From positions 1-64,000 of the forward strand of contig JACNLC010000056.1 of assembly GCA_014381725.1 (NCBI GenBank): 64,000 nucleotides of DNA, given 5' to 3'. The notes under the pieces are model-generated. The model searched no databases. It was not told the DNA's origin and saw nothing but the letters and a program-made list of their open reading frames with translations. Origin of the DNA: Fidelibacterota bacterium. Lineage in GTDB: Bacteria > Fidelibacterota > Marinisomatia > SCGC-AAA003-L08 > JACNLC01. Position numbers and translations under genes: made by a program. Below, in pieces: positions 44,889-54,462 of this stretch; the stretch's first letter is position 1, and each line of letters starts with the position of its first letter.

Positions 44889-45524
44889 TTACTCAACTAA
44901 AGAATTTGATATAGCGTAGTAAGTCATTTCAGCATTAGTTTTAATGTTCATTTTCTCCAAAATCCGAGATCTATAAGTGCTGATTGTTTTAACACTGAGA
45001 AATAGTTGCGATGCAATTTCACTAATTGTTTTTCCTGATGCAATCAAACACAAGACTTCATATTCTCTATCAGATAGCAATTCGTGGGGTGCTTTGTTGG
45101 AATCTTGACCAATATCTTCTGCTAATATTTCTGCTAAATGTGGAGAAATAAATTTTCCACCATCATTTACTCTACGGATTGCCTTAACAAGCAAATCGGA
45201 AGCACCATCTTTTGTTACATAACCCGATGCTCCTGCTTTTAGGGTTCGTTTCGCATATTGATCTTCTGAGTGCATACTTAGCATCAATACAGGAATATTT
45301 TTATCAAAACTCTTTATTTCCTTTAAGACATCCAAGCCGTTTGGTCCGCCCGGCATTGAGATATCTAACAGAATTAGATCATATTTGTTTGTCCATACTT
45401 CTTTTAAAGCTTCTGAACCATTATTGGCTTCACCGGTAACTTGCATTCCCATAGTTTCATCAATTATTCTCTTTAGACCTTCGCGGACAATTGCGTGGTC
45501 ATCAACTAATAGTATTTTTATCAT
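44889..45524 (-). CDS. NarL/FixJ-family response regulator, GacA/UvrY-like
   Basis: A 211-residue response regulator. The receiver has LLVDDHAIVREGLKRII, phospho-acceptor in DLILLDISMPGGPNG near residue 57, and the switch Lys in GYVTKDGASD. The C-terminal LuxR-type helix-turn-helix is LSDREYEVLCLIASGKTISE, then QLFLSVKTISTYRSRILEKM, then AEMTYYAISNSLV. The last segment is especially like UvrY/GacA (VELTHLAIRHGL). The start at 45524 overlaps the kinase stop as ATGA; the open frame to 45611 is read-through into the kinase gene. The two matching boxes in the next intergenic regions are its likely targets. Confidence 0.93.
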   Translation of the reverse strand: MIKILLVDDHAIVREGLKRIIDETMGMQVTGEANNGSEALKEVWTNKYDLILLDISMPGGPNGLDVLKEIKSFDKNIPVLMLSMHSEDQYAKRTLKAGASGYVTKDGASDLLVKAIRRVNDGGKFISPHLAEILAEDIGQDSNKAPHELLSDREYEVLCLIASGKTISEIASQLFLSVKTISTYRSRILEKMNIKTNAEMTYYAISNSLVE

Positions 45525-48500
45525 TTTAGTTCCTTTTCGTTGTATGGAATTTCTACATGAATAAATGTACCAATATCCATTTTCCCGGAGATTGTAACAG
45601 TTCCACCCCAAATATTTGCTCTTTCTCTCATGCCAAGTAAACCTAATGATTTATGGTTGAAAATTATTTCTTCATCAATTCCGAGCCCGTTATCACTTAT
45701 ATCCAAAATTAATTTGTTAGTTTCCTTTGTGAGTTTAATTGACACTTCAGTTGCCTCAGAATGACGAGCTACATTTGTTAATGATTCCTGTAACATTCTA
45801 AACAGAGCAGTAGATCGTTTGGTGTCAATCCAGCTATCATCATCTGGTAGATGTAATTTACAATGGATTTCTGTTCGTTGAACATATTCTTTGATATGCC
45901 ATTCGATTGCCGCTATTAGTCCAAGGTCATCTAAAATACTTGGTCGAAGTTCTGAACTTATTCTCCTCACATCATTTATTGTTTGGTTTACAAGTTTTTC
46001 TAGAGAATCAAATTTGTTATAAACTGGAAGATTGTGGTTATCTGGTACTTTGGATTTAAGCCAAGCGAGGTCCATTTTCATTCCAGTTAAATTTTGTCCT
46101 AATTCATCGTGAATTTCTCGAGCAATATTTGTTCGTTCTTCTTCTTGAAGTGTTTGAAGTCGTGAAGAAAGTTTACGGAGTGCTTCCTCTGCACTCTTTC
46201 GTTTTGTTATATTATCAAAAAACCCAAATCCCCCATTTTCTTGACCTGATTTACTGTAAATTATTGCACTATTCAGTATTGTATAAATTTCTTCACCGTC
46301 TTTCTTTTCCAACACAACATCAAATCTTCGATGGCTAGCAATTGGATTTTTTTCAATTTCCAAATTCATTAAATTTCTTGATTTGTCTGTTACAAATTCT
46401 GTCAATCTTCTACCAATAATTTCTTCTCTGTTGAAATCAATCAAATCACAAAATGCGTTATTTACTTCACTAATTCTCTGATTAGAATCTACAAGATAAA
46501 AGCCTTGTGTTGTTAAATCAATGACTGTCCGGTATTTTTCTTCACTTAATCGAAGAGATTTTTCAATTCGTTTCAGATTTGAAATGTCCACAAAACTTTC
46601 AATTAAGCACTTTCGTCCTTTTATGGTTGCGGTAGTAACTGTTTTCAGTATTGGGATTTTCTTCCCATCAATATTCAGCAAAATCCTCTCAGAATTATCT
46701 ATTGCCTGACCCAAGTTAGATATAGGGCATTTTCCTCTTTCAGCTGGACAAATATATTCATGGCATACCGACCCAACGATTTTATCTTTTGGAGCACCAA
46801 TTAACTTTACTGCAGCAGAATTAATATCAACAACCGTATGATCTTTTTCATCAATTACAAAAATCCCTGCTTGAGCAGTATCAAAAATAGTTTGTAAGTG
46901 TTTTTCACTTTCACGAATAGCTTCATCATCTTTAATTTTTTGTGTAATGTCATTCCCTGTTGATACAAAATGTGTAATTTCACCATTTGCGTTTTTTAAT
47001 GGGGATATTGTTTTACCTTCATAATATAATTTGCCTGTTTTTGTTTTGTTGATCAAAATATTTTTGTATGTTTTACCGGAGAGAATAATATCCCACATTT
47101 CTTTGTAAAATTCTTGATTATGTTTTCCGGATTTTAGAATTCTAGTATTTTTACCTATAACTTCGTCGAATGAATAGCCGGTTACTTTTTCAAATGCTGG
47201 ATTAACATAAGTTATTAATCCTGATTTATCCGTAATTACAACATGAGAATTAGATTGTTGAGTAACTCTTGATAATTTTCGAAGTTCATCTTCTGTTTGT
47301 TGCCGTTCAAAAATTTCATTTTTTAACTCTATGGTTCGTTCTTCTACGAGATCTTCTAATCGAATTCGATACATTTCTAGTTCTTGTTCGTTTCTCTTCC
47401 TTTGTGTAATATCTCGACCGACACCTAATCTTCCGATAATTTTACCAAAAGAATCTGTTAAAGTACTTATTTTTAGTTCAAGATAAATAACAGTACCATC
47501 TTTGCATATAACAGCGGTTTCATAGGGCGGAACATGTTTTCCAGAAATTGCCTTTTTGAAATTTTCAACTGTTGTTTTAAGGTACTCAGGCACTATTAAA
47601 CCTGTGAAAGAGCGCCCAATAACTTCTTCGGATGAATATCCGGTTAGTTCTTCAGATTTAGGATTTGCGTAAGTAAATTTTCCTTCAACATCTATAGTGT
47701 AGATAATATCATCAATTGTTTCAACAAGAGTCTTATACTTTTGTTCACTATAATGTAATTCTGAAATCTTGTCTTCTACAAGTTCTTCTAAATGATTTCT
47801 GTGAAGTTCGAGATCCTTTTCAGTTTTTTCTCTTTGTGTAATATCTTTGATAATTCCGATAAAACCTGTTGGATTCCCTTCATTATCTAGAATAATTGAT
47901 GCACTAGATTCTCCCAAGAAAGTAGTTCCGTCCTTTCTTAGAAAAGTATATCTTACATCTATGATTTTACCGCTTTCAATTGCATTTAAAGCATCTTGAT
48001 TAATTTTTTCTCGATCTTCGGGAACAACATAAGAAAATGTTGTTTTCCCTTTGACATCATCTTTAGTATCAAGATTAAATAATTTTTGAGTTTGACGATT
48101 AACATACTTTATTTTTGCATCTAAATCGCTAACGACAATTGCGTCCGGAGACAGCTCAAACAAAGTACGGTACAATTCTTCTCTATCGAGTAGTTTTTTT
48201 TCAGCTAGCTTTTTGGAGGTTATATCTTGAGTTGTTCCGATGATTGCAATCGGAGTGCTATCTTTATCGTAAGTTACATTAGCTCTGCATCTCAGAAATC
48301 GCACCTCTTGCGAATCCTGTTTAATAAATCTACATTCATAGTCAATAGGTTCGTGATTTGCAATATTGTTATTAATTATCTGTCGGATATCATCTCTGTC
48401 TTCTGGGTGAATTATTTGAAAAAGAATATCATTCGAATACTCAAAAGTATCGGGCTTTACTCCCAATATCGCATAAGCTTCTTTAGACCAAACAACACTT

Positions 48501-48958
48501 TCAGTTTGCATATTGTACTCAAAACTACAAATATGTGTTAAATGCTGAGACTCATCAAGTAAAACTCGACTTTTTTCTAGTCTTTGTTGAGAAAGTTTTT
48601 GTTCTGTAATATTGCGAATAATTGAGATTACTTCTTTATTTTCAGTTGGAAGAAGTCGTGCTTCGAAGTATTTAGTTTCACCTGAAATTTGAAGTGAATA
48701 TTCGATCTGAGATAGTTTATTATTTCTTAATGAATCCTTAACAGCTTTCATTATTCTTGAAGATGTTGTGGATGGAAATATATCTTTTATTTTTTTATTT
48801 ATAAATTCTTCAGGTGGGAGATATAAATCTGCTATATTTCCAGCTCGGTAATCGAGAATCTTACCCTTTTTATCTAATCGAAAATATAAATCAGGTAATG
48901 CTTTGAAAATAATTTCAAGGTCAGATTGATGTTGATTATTATTGTTTTGCTTTTTCAT
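45521..48958 (-). CDS. Multi-PAS sensor histidine kinase (HisKA_3 type)
   Basis: A 1145-residue kinase with no membrane helix, so it is cytoplasmic. Seven PAS domains occur in series, starting near residues 12, 130, 262, 405, 560, 690 and 815. Several end in the usual ITQRK or ITEQK linker, and coiled segments come before PAS4 and PAS5. PAS6 contains CHEYICPAERGKCP, a Cys cluster that may bind metal or sense redox state. The kinase core is a NarX/DegS-type dimer helix, NIAREIHDELGQNLTGMKMD (phospho-His), then an ATPase with NGLGIDEEI and GLLGMRERA. It is coupled to the regulator gene by ATGA, giving a clear cognate pair. The signal is unknown. Confidence 0.93.
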   Translation of the reverse strand: MKKQNNNNQHQSDLEIIFKALPDLYFRLDKKGKILDYRAGNIADLYLPPEEFINKKIKDIFPSTTSSRIMKAVKDSLRNNKLSQIEYSLQISGETKYFEARLLPTENKEVISIIRNITEQKLSQQRLEKSRVLLDESQHLTHICSFEYNMQTESVVWSKEAYAILGVKPDTFEYSNDILFQIIHPEDRDDIRQIINNNIANHEPIDYECRFIKQDSQEVRFLRCRANVTYDKDSTPIAIIGTTQDITSKKLAEKKLLDREELYRTLFELSPDAIVVSDLDAKIKYVNRQTQKLFNLDTKDDVKGKTTFSYVVPEDREKINQDALNAIESGKIIDVRYTFLRKDGTTFLGESSASIILDNEGNPTGFIGIIKDITQREKTEKDLELHRNHLEELVEDKISELHYSEQKYKTLVETIDDIIYTIDVEGKFTYANPKSEELTGYSSEEVIGRSFTGLIVPEYLKTTVENFKKAISGKHVPPYETAVICKDGTVIYLELKISTLTDSFGKIIGRLGVGRDITQRKRNEQELEMYRIRLEDLVEERTIELKNEIFERQQTEDELRKLSRVTQQSNSHVVITDKSGLITYVNPAFEKVTGYSFDEVIGKNTRILKSGKHNQEFYKEMWDIILSGKTYKNILINKTKTGKLYYEGKTISPLKNANGEITHFVSTGNDITQKIKDDEAIRESEKHLQTIFDTAQAGIFVIDEKDHTVVDINSAAVKLIGAPKDKIVGSVCHEYICPAERGKCPISNLGQAIDNSERILLNIDGKKIPILKTVTTATIKGRKCLIESFVDISNLKRIEKSLRLSEEKYRTVIDLTTQGFYLVDSNQRISEVNNAFCDLIDFNREEIIGRRLTEFVTDKSRNLMNLEIEKNPIASHRRFDVVLEKKDGEEIYTILNSAIIYSKSGQENGGFGFFDNITKRKSAEEALRKLSSRLQTLQEEERTNIAREIHDELGQNLTGMKMDLAWLKSKVPDNHNLPVYNKFDSLEKLVNQTINDVRRISSELRPSILDDLGLIAAIEWHIKEYVQRTEIHCKLHLPDDDSWIDTKRSTALFRMLQESLTNVARHSEATEVSIKLTKETNKLILDISDNGLGIDEEIIFNHKSLGLLGMRERANIWGGTVTISGKMDIGTFIHVEIPYNEKELK

Positions 48959-49064
48959 GATGCTATCAAAAGTAAAATTAAAATGATTAACGATTTATCT
49001 ACCTTTAAAATTACATCAATATTCTGGCAGAACAAATATATTTTGACAGATTTGTAAAGAAAAT

Positions 49065-49098
49065 TATTTCTAAACAAAACAAGGGGCGAACCCCCTTG
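49065..49098 (-). terminator. Intrinsic terminator after the aminotransferase gene
   Basis: CAAGGGG and CCCCTTG form a 7-bp stem around the stable GTTCG loop (minus-strand reading), followed by TTTTGTTT. It lies about 95 bases past the stop of the 49191-50522 gene. Confidence 0.9.
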
Positions 49099-49108
49099 CT
49101 TTATAAAT

Positions 49109-49169
49109 AGAATCTTTTGAAACACTCGAAATTCATTAAAACCGATTTGATGGTTTCTCAAAGGATTCT
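49109..49169 (-). ncRNA. Structured 3' element, copy B (shared 17-nt core)
   Basis: AGAATC (49109-49114) pairs with GATTCT (49164-49169), and the stem extends with TTTGA/TCAAA. Inside is a hairpin AAACC/GGTTT (49139-49143 with 49152-49156). The 17-base core TGGTTTCTCAAAGGATT equals that of the leader element at 44692. The piece and its terminator could be a 3' UTR or a separate RNA of about 105 bases. Confidence 0.4.
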
Positions 49170-49190
49170 AATAGATTACATTTTATTTTT

Positions 49191-50522
49191 CTACAACGAT
49201 GCAATTACATTACGAATAGCTTCTGCTATATTATCAATTTGCCATGCTTCTATGGTTAATGCTGGTGCAATTCGTACAGTACTGTGGTGAGTTTCTTTTG
49301 CATACACACCTTGTCGGAGCAATTCTAATGATACTTTGTGCCCGTCTAAGTGTTTCCCCTTTTGCATTTCAAAAGCTGTGAGCAAACCCCTTCCTCTGAC
49401 TTCTTTGATTTTATCTGGGAACTCAGATTTCATATCTTCAAAATGTCTGATTAATTGCGCCCCACGAATTCGAGCATTTTCTGCAAGTTTTTGCTCGACC
49501 AAAACTTTGATAGCAAAGACAGAAACTACAGAAGCTAATGGATATCCACCGAATGTTGAACCCTCAGAACCCGGAGTTAAAACGCCAATAACTTCATCTT
49601 TTCCAGCAACAAATGAAACTGGGAGAAGACCACCTCCAGCGGCTTTTCCGCATCCCATTAAATCAGGTTTTACATCGAACAATTGATGAGCAAAGTTTGC
49701 ACCGGTTCTTCCAAATCCGGTTTGGACCTCATCCATAGCTAACAAAATATTATGTTTTTTACATAATTCAGAAACTTTTGTAAAATAATCATCGTCGGGT
49801 ACAATTACTCCCGCTTCACCTTGAATTGGTTCAACAATGAATGATGCAATTCTTGAACCTTTTTCGTCAAAAAGTTGTTGCAGAGAATCTATATCGTTGA
49901 ATGGAACGAGTTCAATTCCAGGCACAAAAGGACCAAAATCGTCTCTCGCAACACTATCATCAGAGAGCGAAACGGCAGTCATTGAGCGACCGTGGAAATT
50001 GCCTTTTGCAGCAACGATAATGGCTTCATTTTCAGGAATCCCCTTTACTCGATAACCCCATCTACGAGATAACTTAAACAACAGTTCAGGAGCTTCAACA
50101 CCAGCAACTTTTGGGACAACCCGATCCATACCGGTAATGTTGGTAACTGACATTAAAAATGCACTCATATATTTGTGCCTTATTGATCGTGGAACTGTTG
50201 GCAATTTTTCCTTCGTGAGATGATGTACAACTGCATCTACTATCGTTTGATTTAGCTGTCCTTGATTGACTGCAGAATAGCAACATAATCCGTCAATAAG
50301 TTCTTCTTCGATAAATGATTTTATATTATCCGGATCAGGTTTTCTGCAAATTAGAGTAGAGGAATCCTGCACATGGGAAACCACTACATTTTCTAATGGA
50401 CTGTAATTTCGTCCGCCCTTTTCTTTTTCTATATTTTCATGATCAGCTGGTGATAAATCACCCAATCTAGTTCCGTTAATTGTTAGATCATCGCCATAAC
50501 CTGTTATTTTGAGTTCAGACAT
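49191..50522 (-). CDS. Class III aminotransferase, ornithine aminotransferase-like
   Basis: A 443-residue PLP enzyme of aminotransferase class III. It shows NFHGRSMTAVSLSDD (phosphate and ring region), FGPFVPGIELVPFND (close to ornithine aminotransferase), FIVEPIQGEAGVIVPDDDYF, LLAMDEVQTGFGRTG with the PLP Asp, and the Schiff-base Lys in GCGKAAGGGLLPVS. The usual NSGAEAVE block is altered to VAGVEAPELLFKLSRRW, so substrate may differ. It is somewhat longer than RocD (about 400), with an N-terminal extension of about 35 residues. It would convert an omega-amino acid such as ornithine to its semialdehyde. It lies after tRNA-Thr and ends at a strong terminator. Confidence 0.82.
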   Translation of the reverse strand: MSELKITGYGDDLTINGTRLGDLSPADHENIEKEKGGRNYSPLENVVVSHVQDSSTLICRKPDPDNIKSFIEEELIDGLCCYSAVNQGQLNQTIVDAVVHHLTKEKLPTVPRSIRHKYMSAFLMSVTNITGMDRVVPKVAGVEAPELLFKLSRRWGYRVKGIPENEAIIVAAKGNFHGRSMTAVSLSDDSVARDDFGPFVPGIELVPFNDIDSLQQLFDEKGSRIASFIVEPIQGEAGVIVPDDDYFTKVSELCKKHNILLAMDEVQTGFGRTGANFAHQLFDVKPDLMGCGKAAGGGLLPVSFVAGKDEVIGVLTPGSEGSTFGGYPLASVVSVFAIKVLVEQKLAENARIRGAQLIRHFEDMKSEFPDKIKEVRGRGLLTAFEMQKGKHLDGHKVSLELLRQGVYAKETHHSTVRIAPALTIEAWQIDNIAEAIRNVIASL

Positions 50523-50562
50523 AAATTCTCCTATTTTACAATATCAATATTTTAGTACTTTG

Positions 50563-50635
50563 AGCCACCGATAGGAGTTGAACCTACGACCCCATCATTA
50601 CGAATGATATGCTCTACCAACTGAGCTACTGTGGC
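50563..50635 (-). tRNA. tRNA-Thr (anticodon CGT)
   Basis: A full 73-base cloverleaf on the minus strand: acceptor stem GCCACAG with CGGTGGC (one mismatch) and discriminator T, D-arm GCTC-AGTTGGTA-GAGC, anticodon arm TATCA-TTCGTAA-TGATG giving anticodon CGT for ACG (Thr), and T-arm GTAGG-TTCAACT-CCTAT. CCA is not encoded. It lies between the aminotransferase and DAHP synthase genes. Confidence 0.95.
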
Positions 50636-50713
50636 AAATTGTTATCCTATAGAACAAGTAAATTTAAAACGAAAAGCAAATGTGATAATAAACTTTTGAT
50701 AGGTAATTTTATA

Positions 50714-52045
50714 TTACTTTTTCAGCAAATCCGCTACGGCAAAAGCAAGTTCCAAGCTTTGCACATTGTTTAAACGAGGGTCGCAAGCTGTTTCGTAACA
50801 TTCATCTAGATTTGATGGTTCAATCATTTGAGTTCCGCCCAAACATTCTGTAACATTTTCACCGGTAAACTCAAAATGTATTCCTGCAGGTGTAGTTCCT
50901 TCTGTTCGGTGGATTTCAAAAAATTGTTTTAACTCGGTTAAGATTGTGTCAAAAGAACGAGTCTTATAGCCAGATGGAGTTGTGTATGTGTTTCCGTGCA
51001 TTGGGTCAGACATCCATGAAATTTGATAACCTTCCTTCTGCACTTTTTGTATAATTGGTGGTAGTTTTTCACCAATTTGCTCTGCACCCAATCGAAGAAC
51101 TAAAGCAATCTTTCCAGGTTCGTTCTGTGGATTTAATTTATTGATTAGTAAAGGTAAATCATCTACATCAAAAGTTGGACCAATTTTTATCCCGATTGGA
51201 TTAATCACACCGGATAAAAACTCAACATGCGCACCATTTGGTTGGCGAGTTCTGTCACCAATCCAAAGTGTATGAGCTGAACAATCTACCCAATCGTTGG
51301 TTAACGAATCTCTGCGAGTGAGTGCTTGTTCGTAATCCAAAATCAACGCTTCGTGTGAAGTGTAAAAATCGGTAATTGTTTTTGACAAAACTTCTTGCTC
51401 ATTATTTTTGATTGACGCTAATATTTCATCTATTCTTGTGGTTAAATGATGGTGAGATTCTGATAAAACACTCGTGATAAATTCTTTATTCCATATATGG
51501 ATTTTATTCAAATCAGCAAATCCACCCATTGTAAATGCTCGCAACAAATTAAGAGTTGAAGCAGATTGATGATACGCCTGAACTAACCGCTTTGGGTCGG
51601 GAGTCCGTGCTTCTTTTGTAAATTTAATATCATTTATTGAATCACCACGATATGATTGTAAGGTTACTCCATTATGAGTTTCTGTTTGGGAAGTTCTTGG
51701 TTTGGCAAATTGTCCAGCTATTCTGCCAATTAACAAGACATCTTTCGGAATTTCATACGCTAAAATTGTGTTCATTTGAAGTAAAATTTTATATTTTTCT
51801 CGAACACTTGGAGCAGAAGAATCTGCAAATGTTTCTGCACAATCTCCGCCTTGTAAAATAAAGCATTTACCCTGTGAAGCACACGCTAATTTTTCTTTTA
51901 ATTTTCTTACTTCACCAGCAAAAACTAGTGGAGGAGCTTTTTCAATTTCTGTTAAATTTCTACTAAGCTCGTTTTTATTGGGCCACTCAGGTTGTTGCAG
52001 AGCAGAATAGTTTTTCCAAGAGTTTGGTTGCCACTTTTTCTTCAT
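50714..52045 (-). CDS. DAHP synthase, class II (plant/AroA-II type)
   Basis: A 443-residue enzyme that joins phosphoenolpyruvate and erythrose 4-phosphate in the first step of aromatic amino acid synthesis. Class II marks are WQPNSWKNYSALQQPEWP at the N-terminus, CFILQGGDCAETFAD with the metal Cys, LLIGRIAGQFAKPRT, SYRGDSIND, SAHTLWIGDRTRQPNGAHVE, SWMSDPMHGNTYT, and GGIHFEFTGENVTEC-like AGIHFEFTGENVTECLGG. Length agrees with the family (about 450). It begins three bases after the phosphodiesterase stop. Confidence 0.95.
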   Translation of the reverse strand: MKKKWQPNSWKNYSALQQPEWPNKNELSRNLTEIEKAPPLVFAGEVRKLKEKLACASQGKCFILQGGDCAETFADSSAPSVREKYKILLQMNTILAYEIPKDVLLIGRIAGQFAKPRTSQTETHNGVTLQSYRGDSINDIKFTKEARTPDPKRLVQAYHQSASTLNLLRAFTMGGFADLNKIHIWNKEFITSVLSESHHHLTTRIDEILASIKNNEQEVLSKTITDFYTSHEALILDYEQALTRRDSLTNDWVDCSAHTLWIGDRTRQPNGAHVEFLSGVINPIGIKIGPTFDVDDLPLLINKLNPQNEPGKIALVLRLGAEQIGEKLPPIIQKVQKEGYQISWMSDPMHGNTYTTPSGYKTRSFDTILTELKQFFEIHRTEGTTPAGIHFEFTGENVTECLGGTQMIEPSNLDECYETACDPRLNNVQSLELAFAVADLLKK

Positions 52046-52048
52046 TTA

Positions 52049-53362
52049 TTAATCTTGTCCAACTAAAATATTTTTCAAAACTCTAATATTTCCATCAGGT
52101 TTGTCTTTGTAGGATGGGGCAGTGCCACCAAACGGTTTTATATCCAAAATTTCGCAAACAAGTGGGTAAATATGGATTAGCTCAAACGAATCAATTTGTA
52201 AGTTTGCTTTGAATTTTGTCCCATAAGCATAAAATATTCCGTGCATTAACTTCGATTTTGGGTCATATCCGTGCATCCCTCTTACAGATGGAAATCCGTA
52301 TTCCAAATACTCATTTGTAGATATAAACCAACCGTCATCAGCTACTAGTAAAAAATCTGCAGTATTGTGATTTATAAAATGAAATCGCAATGGAATACTC
52401 TCTTTTGAATATGCAGTTAAATGAGGAATCCTGCGCGATTCATTCATAAAAGTTAGAACATAATCATGAGAGTTTATATCAATCTGAGAAAATGAACCGT
52501 CTCCTTCAACATAAATGTCATCCATTTGTGAAATGTAATCATCTAACACGATAAAACGAGAAGTATCCACTGATGCCATTCCGTGGTCACTCACAATTAT
52601 TAAGTTAATATTATCGGCTATGGTTAGCGTTTGAATTTGGTTGAGTAAATATCCCAAAATGCTATCCATTTCTTCTACGACTTCAGGAATTTTAGGAGAG
52701 TCAGGTCCTTGGCGATGACCTGTATGGTCTGGTTCGCTAAAATACAGCATTACTAATTGAGGGCGAATTTCTTCTGGGAGTTTGAGCCAAGTTATAACTG
52801 AATCCACTCGAGTTTTAAACGGAATTTTCCCGTTATATTTTTTGTAAATTGATGGATAAATTCCGAGAATTGGTGCCTCTGAACCAATCCAGAAAAATGA
52901 AGCAGAGCGTATGTTTTGCCTTTCTGCAGTTACCCAAATTGGTTCTGCGCCATACCATTTGGCATCTTGAACTGTGGACGCATCATACATTGAGTAAACC
53001 TCTTCGGTTTGGCGATTGTAAAAAGTGTTTGCTGTAATTCCGTGAGTCCCTGTATAAGCTCCGGTTGCCAACGAATAATGATTTGGAAATGTCAGTGATG
53101 GAAATACAGGTTGTAACGATTCAGCTTTTACTCCATTTTCACGGACAAAATCAAAATGTGGAGTATCTACATTTTCCATATAATCGTATCGAAATCCGTC
53201 GAATGAAACCATAATAACAATTGGTTTTTCAGTTGCAAGTAGAAAAGTTAAACCGAGCAATATTAATAGAATTAACAATTTAACATTTTGAATAATACTA
53301 AAGGTTACAATAGTTGGATTAACACGGTTAATCCGCTCAATTTTATTTGCACTATTCATCAT
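52049..53362 (-). CDS. NPP-type nucleotide pyrophosphatase/phosphodiesterase
   Basis: A 437-residue alkaline-phosphatase-superfamily enzyme with an N-terminal membrane anchor or signal (VKLLILLILLGLTFLLA). It has VSFDGFRYDYMENVDTPHFD (first metal Asp), the Thr nucleophile in VFPSLTFPNHYSLATGAYTGTHGI, YFSEPDHTGHRQGPDS (metal ligands), IIVSDHGMASVD, and RGMHGYDPKSKLMHGIF (last His). NPP enzymes hydrolyse nucleotide or phospholipid diesters outside the cytoplasm. The first ATG (53362) overlaps the DUF4249 stop as ATGA; about 30 polar residues precede the helix. It is grouped with a TonB receptor and its lipoprotein, suggesting uptake of the products. Confidence 0.88.
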   Translation of the reverse strand: MMNSANKIERINRVNPTIVTFSIIQNVKLLILLILLGLTFLLATEKPIVIMVSFDGFRYDYMENVDTPHFDFVRENGVKAESLQPVFPSLTFPNHYSLATGAYTGTHGITANTFYNRQTEEVYSMYDASTVQDAKWYGAEPIWVTAERQNIRSASFFWIGSEAPILGIYPSIYKKYNGKIPFKTRVDSVITWLKLPEEIRPQLVMLYFSEPDHTGHRQGPDSPKIPEVVEEMDSILGYLLNQIQTLTIADNINLIIVSDHGMASVDTSRFIVLDDYISQMDDIYVEGDGSFSQIDINSHDYVLTFMNESRRIPHLTAYSKESIPLRFHFINHNTADFLLVADDGWFISTNEYLEYGFPSVRGMHGYDPKSKLMHGIFYAYGTKFKANLQIDSFELIHIYPLVCEILDIKPFGGTAPSYKDKPDGNIRVLKNILVGQD

Positions 53363-54462
53363 TTATTTTGTTCAGGTTTTAGAAGATAATATATTTTGGT
53401 ATTTTCAGGGAATCCCGATGGTGAAATTTCACCTAAATTCCCTGATGCAAATAAACCGTATCCGCCAATTATATTACTTTCCGGTAGATAGTGAGGATCG
53501 CTCGGAGGTCCTTCCAAATTCCCTTTGTGGTAATTTAGATAATTTTCGTCCAACGCATAAATCCCCAAAAATTGCGGACCGTAAAATGTAAGAAATGTCC
53601 ACCCAATCATTAAATCATCTTCAAGTTGAGAAAACGACCATTGAGATGTTCGTCTCAATAAAATTCTTTGCATTAGTGAATCCTCTGGAAGATGATGCCA
53701 TTTCCACAAAAAAGCTAAAAGAGTATCGTCTTCAGTAATCATCAAGTTTTCACGAATATCTTGCTCTAATTCAACTGGCGGATTTTCTTCATTTTCATAG
53801 TATTCCAAATAATCATCTAATTTTTCATCAACCGCCATATTAATAATTCGACCCATTGCTGGAGGATAGTCTTCATCCAATGACTTAATTTTTAGAGTAA
53901 ACTGTATTGGCTCAAACATACTCGCTTGACCTGAAACAGCTGGCTTATAAACAATATCCTTAAACATCAAATCACCTATATTTTCATCATCTACAATAGT
54001 TTCTGTAATTTCTAATGCTGACGGGATTGTAGTTTCCGCATAAACTGTATCCACAAAACCACCAGAAAGCGTATCAATAACTGTAATTCGATAAGTATGT
54101 CCTTCTTCAAAAACCAATTCTGAATGATAATAAACTCCAGGTAAAGAATCGCTTTCAGTTAAAGTATATAATGAGTCAATTGTCAAATCTTCAAGTGTTA
54201 CAAAATCATTAGAAATTGTAGTTGTATCGGATGAATAAACTTCAGTTATATCAGCAGTTCTGTTGAGTTTTATAAAAGACATATCTAGGCTTTCGTCACC
54301 AAAATCACCTTCATATTCCATGAGTTTTTGGTTGGCAAACAGCATTCCGTTTATTACAATTTTTTCTTCGTAATCAGAACTTGTTGGCATTTCAATCCAT
54401 TCGCATGAAAAAGCTAAGAACAGCATTCCGATAAATATTGATATTTGAAATCTCTTTATCAT
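53359..54462 (-). CDS. DUF4249 lipoprotein
   Basis: A 367-residue lipoprotein (lipobox LAFSC). Opening strands EKIVINGMLFANQ and the middle EGHTYRITVIDTLSGGFVDTVYAETTIPSA are typical of DUF4249, an Ig-like domain found almost only beside TonB receptors of the FCB group. A partly helical C-terminal region follows. It probably sits on the outer membrane as a partner of the receptor encoded next to it. The start overlaps the receptor stop as ATGA, and its own stop overlaps the phosphodiesterase start. Confidence 0.85.
   Translation of the reverse strand: MIKRFQISIFIGMLFLAFSCEWIEMPTSSDYEEKIVINGMLFANQKLMEYEGDFGDESLDMSFIKLNRTADITEVYSSDTTTISNDFVTLEDLTIDSLYTLTESDSLPGVYYHSELVFEEGHTYRITVIDTLSGGFVDTVYAETTIPSALEITETIVDDENIGDLMFKDIVYKPAVSGQASMFEPIQFTLKIKSLDEDYPPAMGRIINMAVDEKLDDYLEYYENEENPPVELEQDIRENLMITEDDTLLAFLWKWHHLPEDSLMQRILLRRTSQWSFSQLEDDLMIGWTFLTFYGPQFLGIYALDENYLNYHKGNLEGPPSDPHYLPESNIIGGYGLFASGNLGEISPSGFPENTKIYYLLKPEQNK

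Noticed and set aside
48955-49161. 68-codon minus-strand ORF upstream of the kinase
   Set aside because: It reads through the terminator and structured element after the aminotransferase gene and has no ribosome-binding site.
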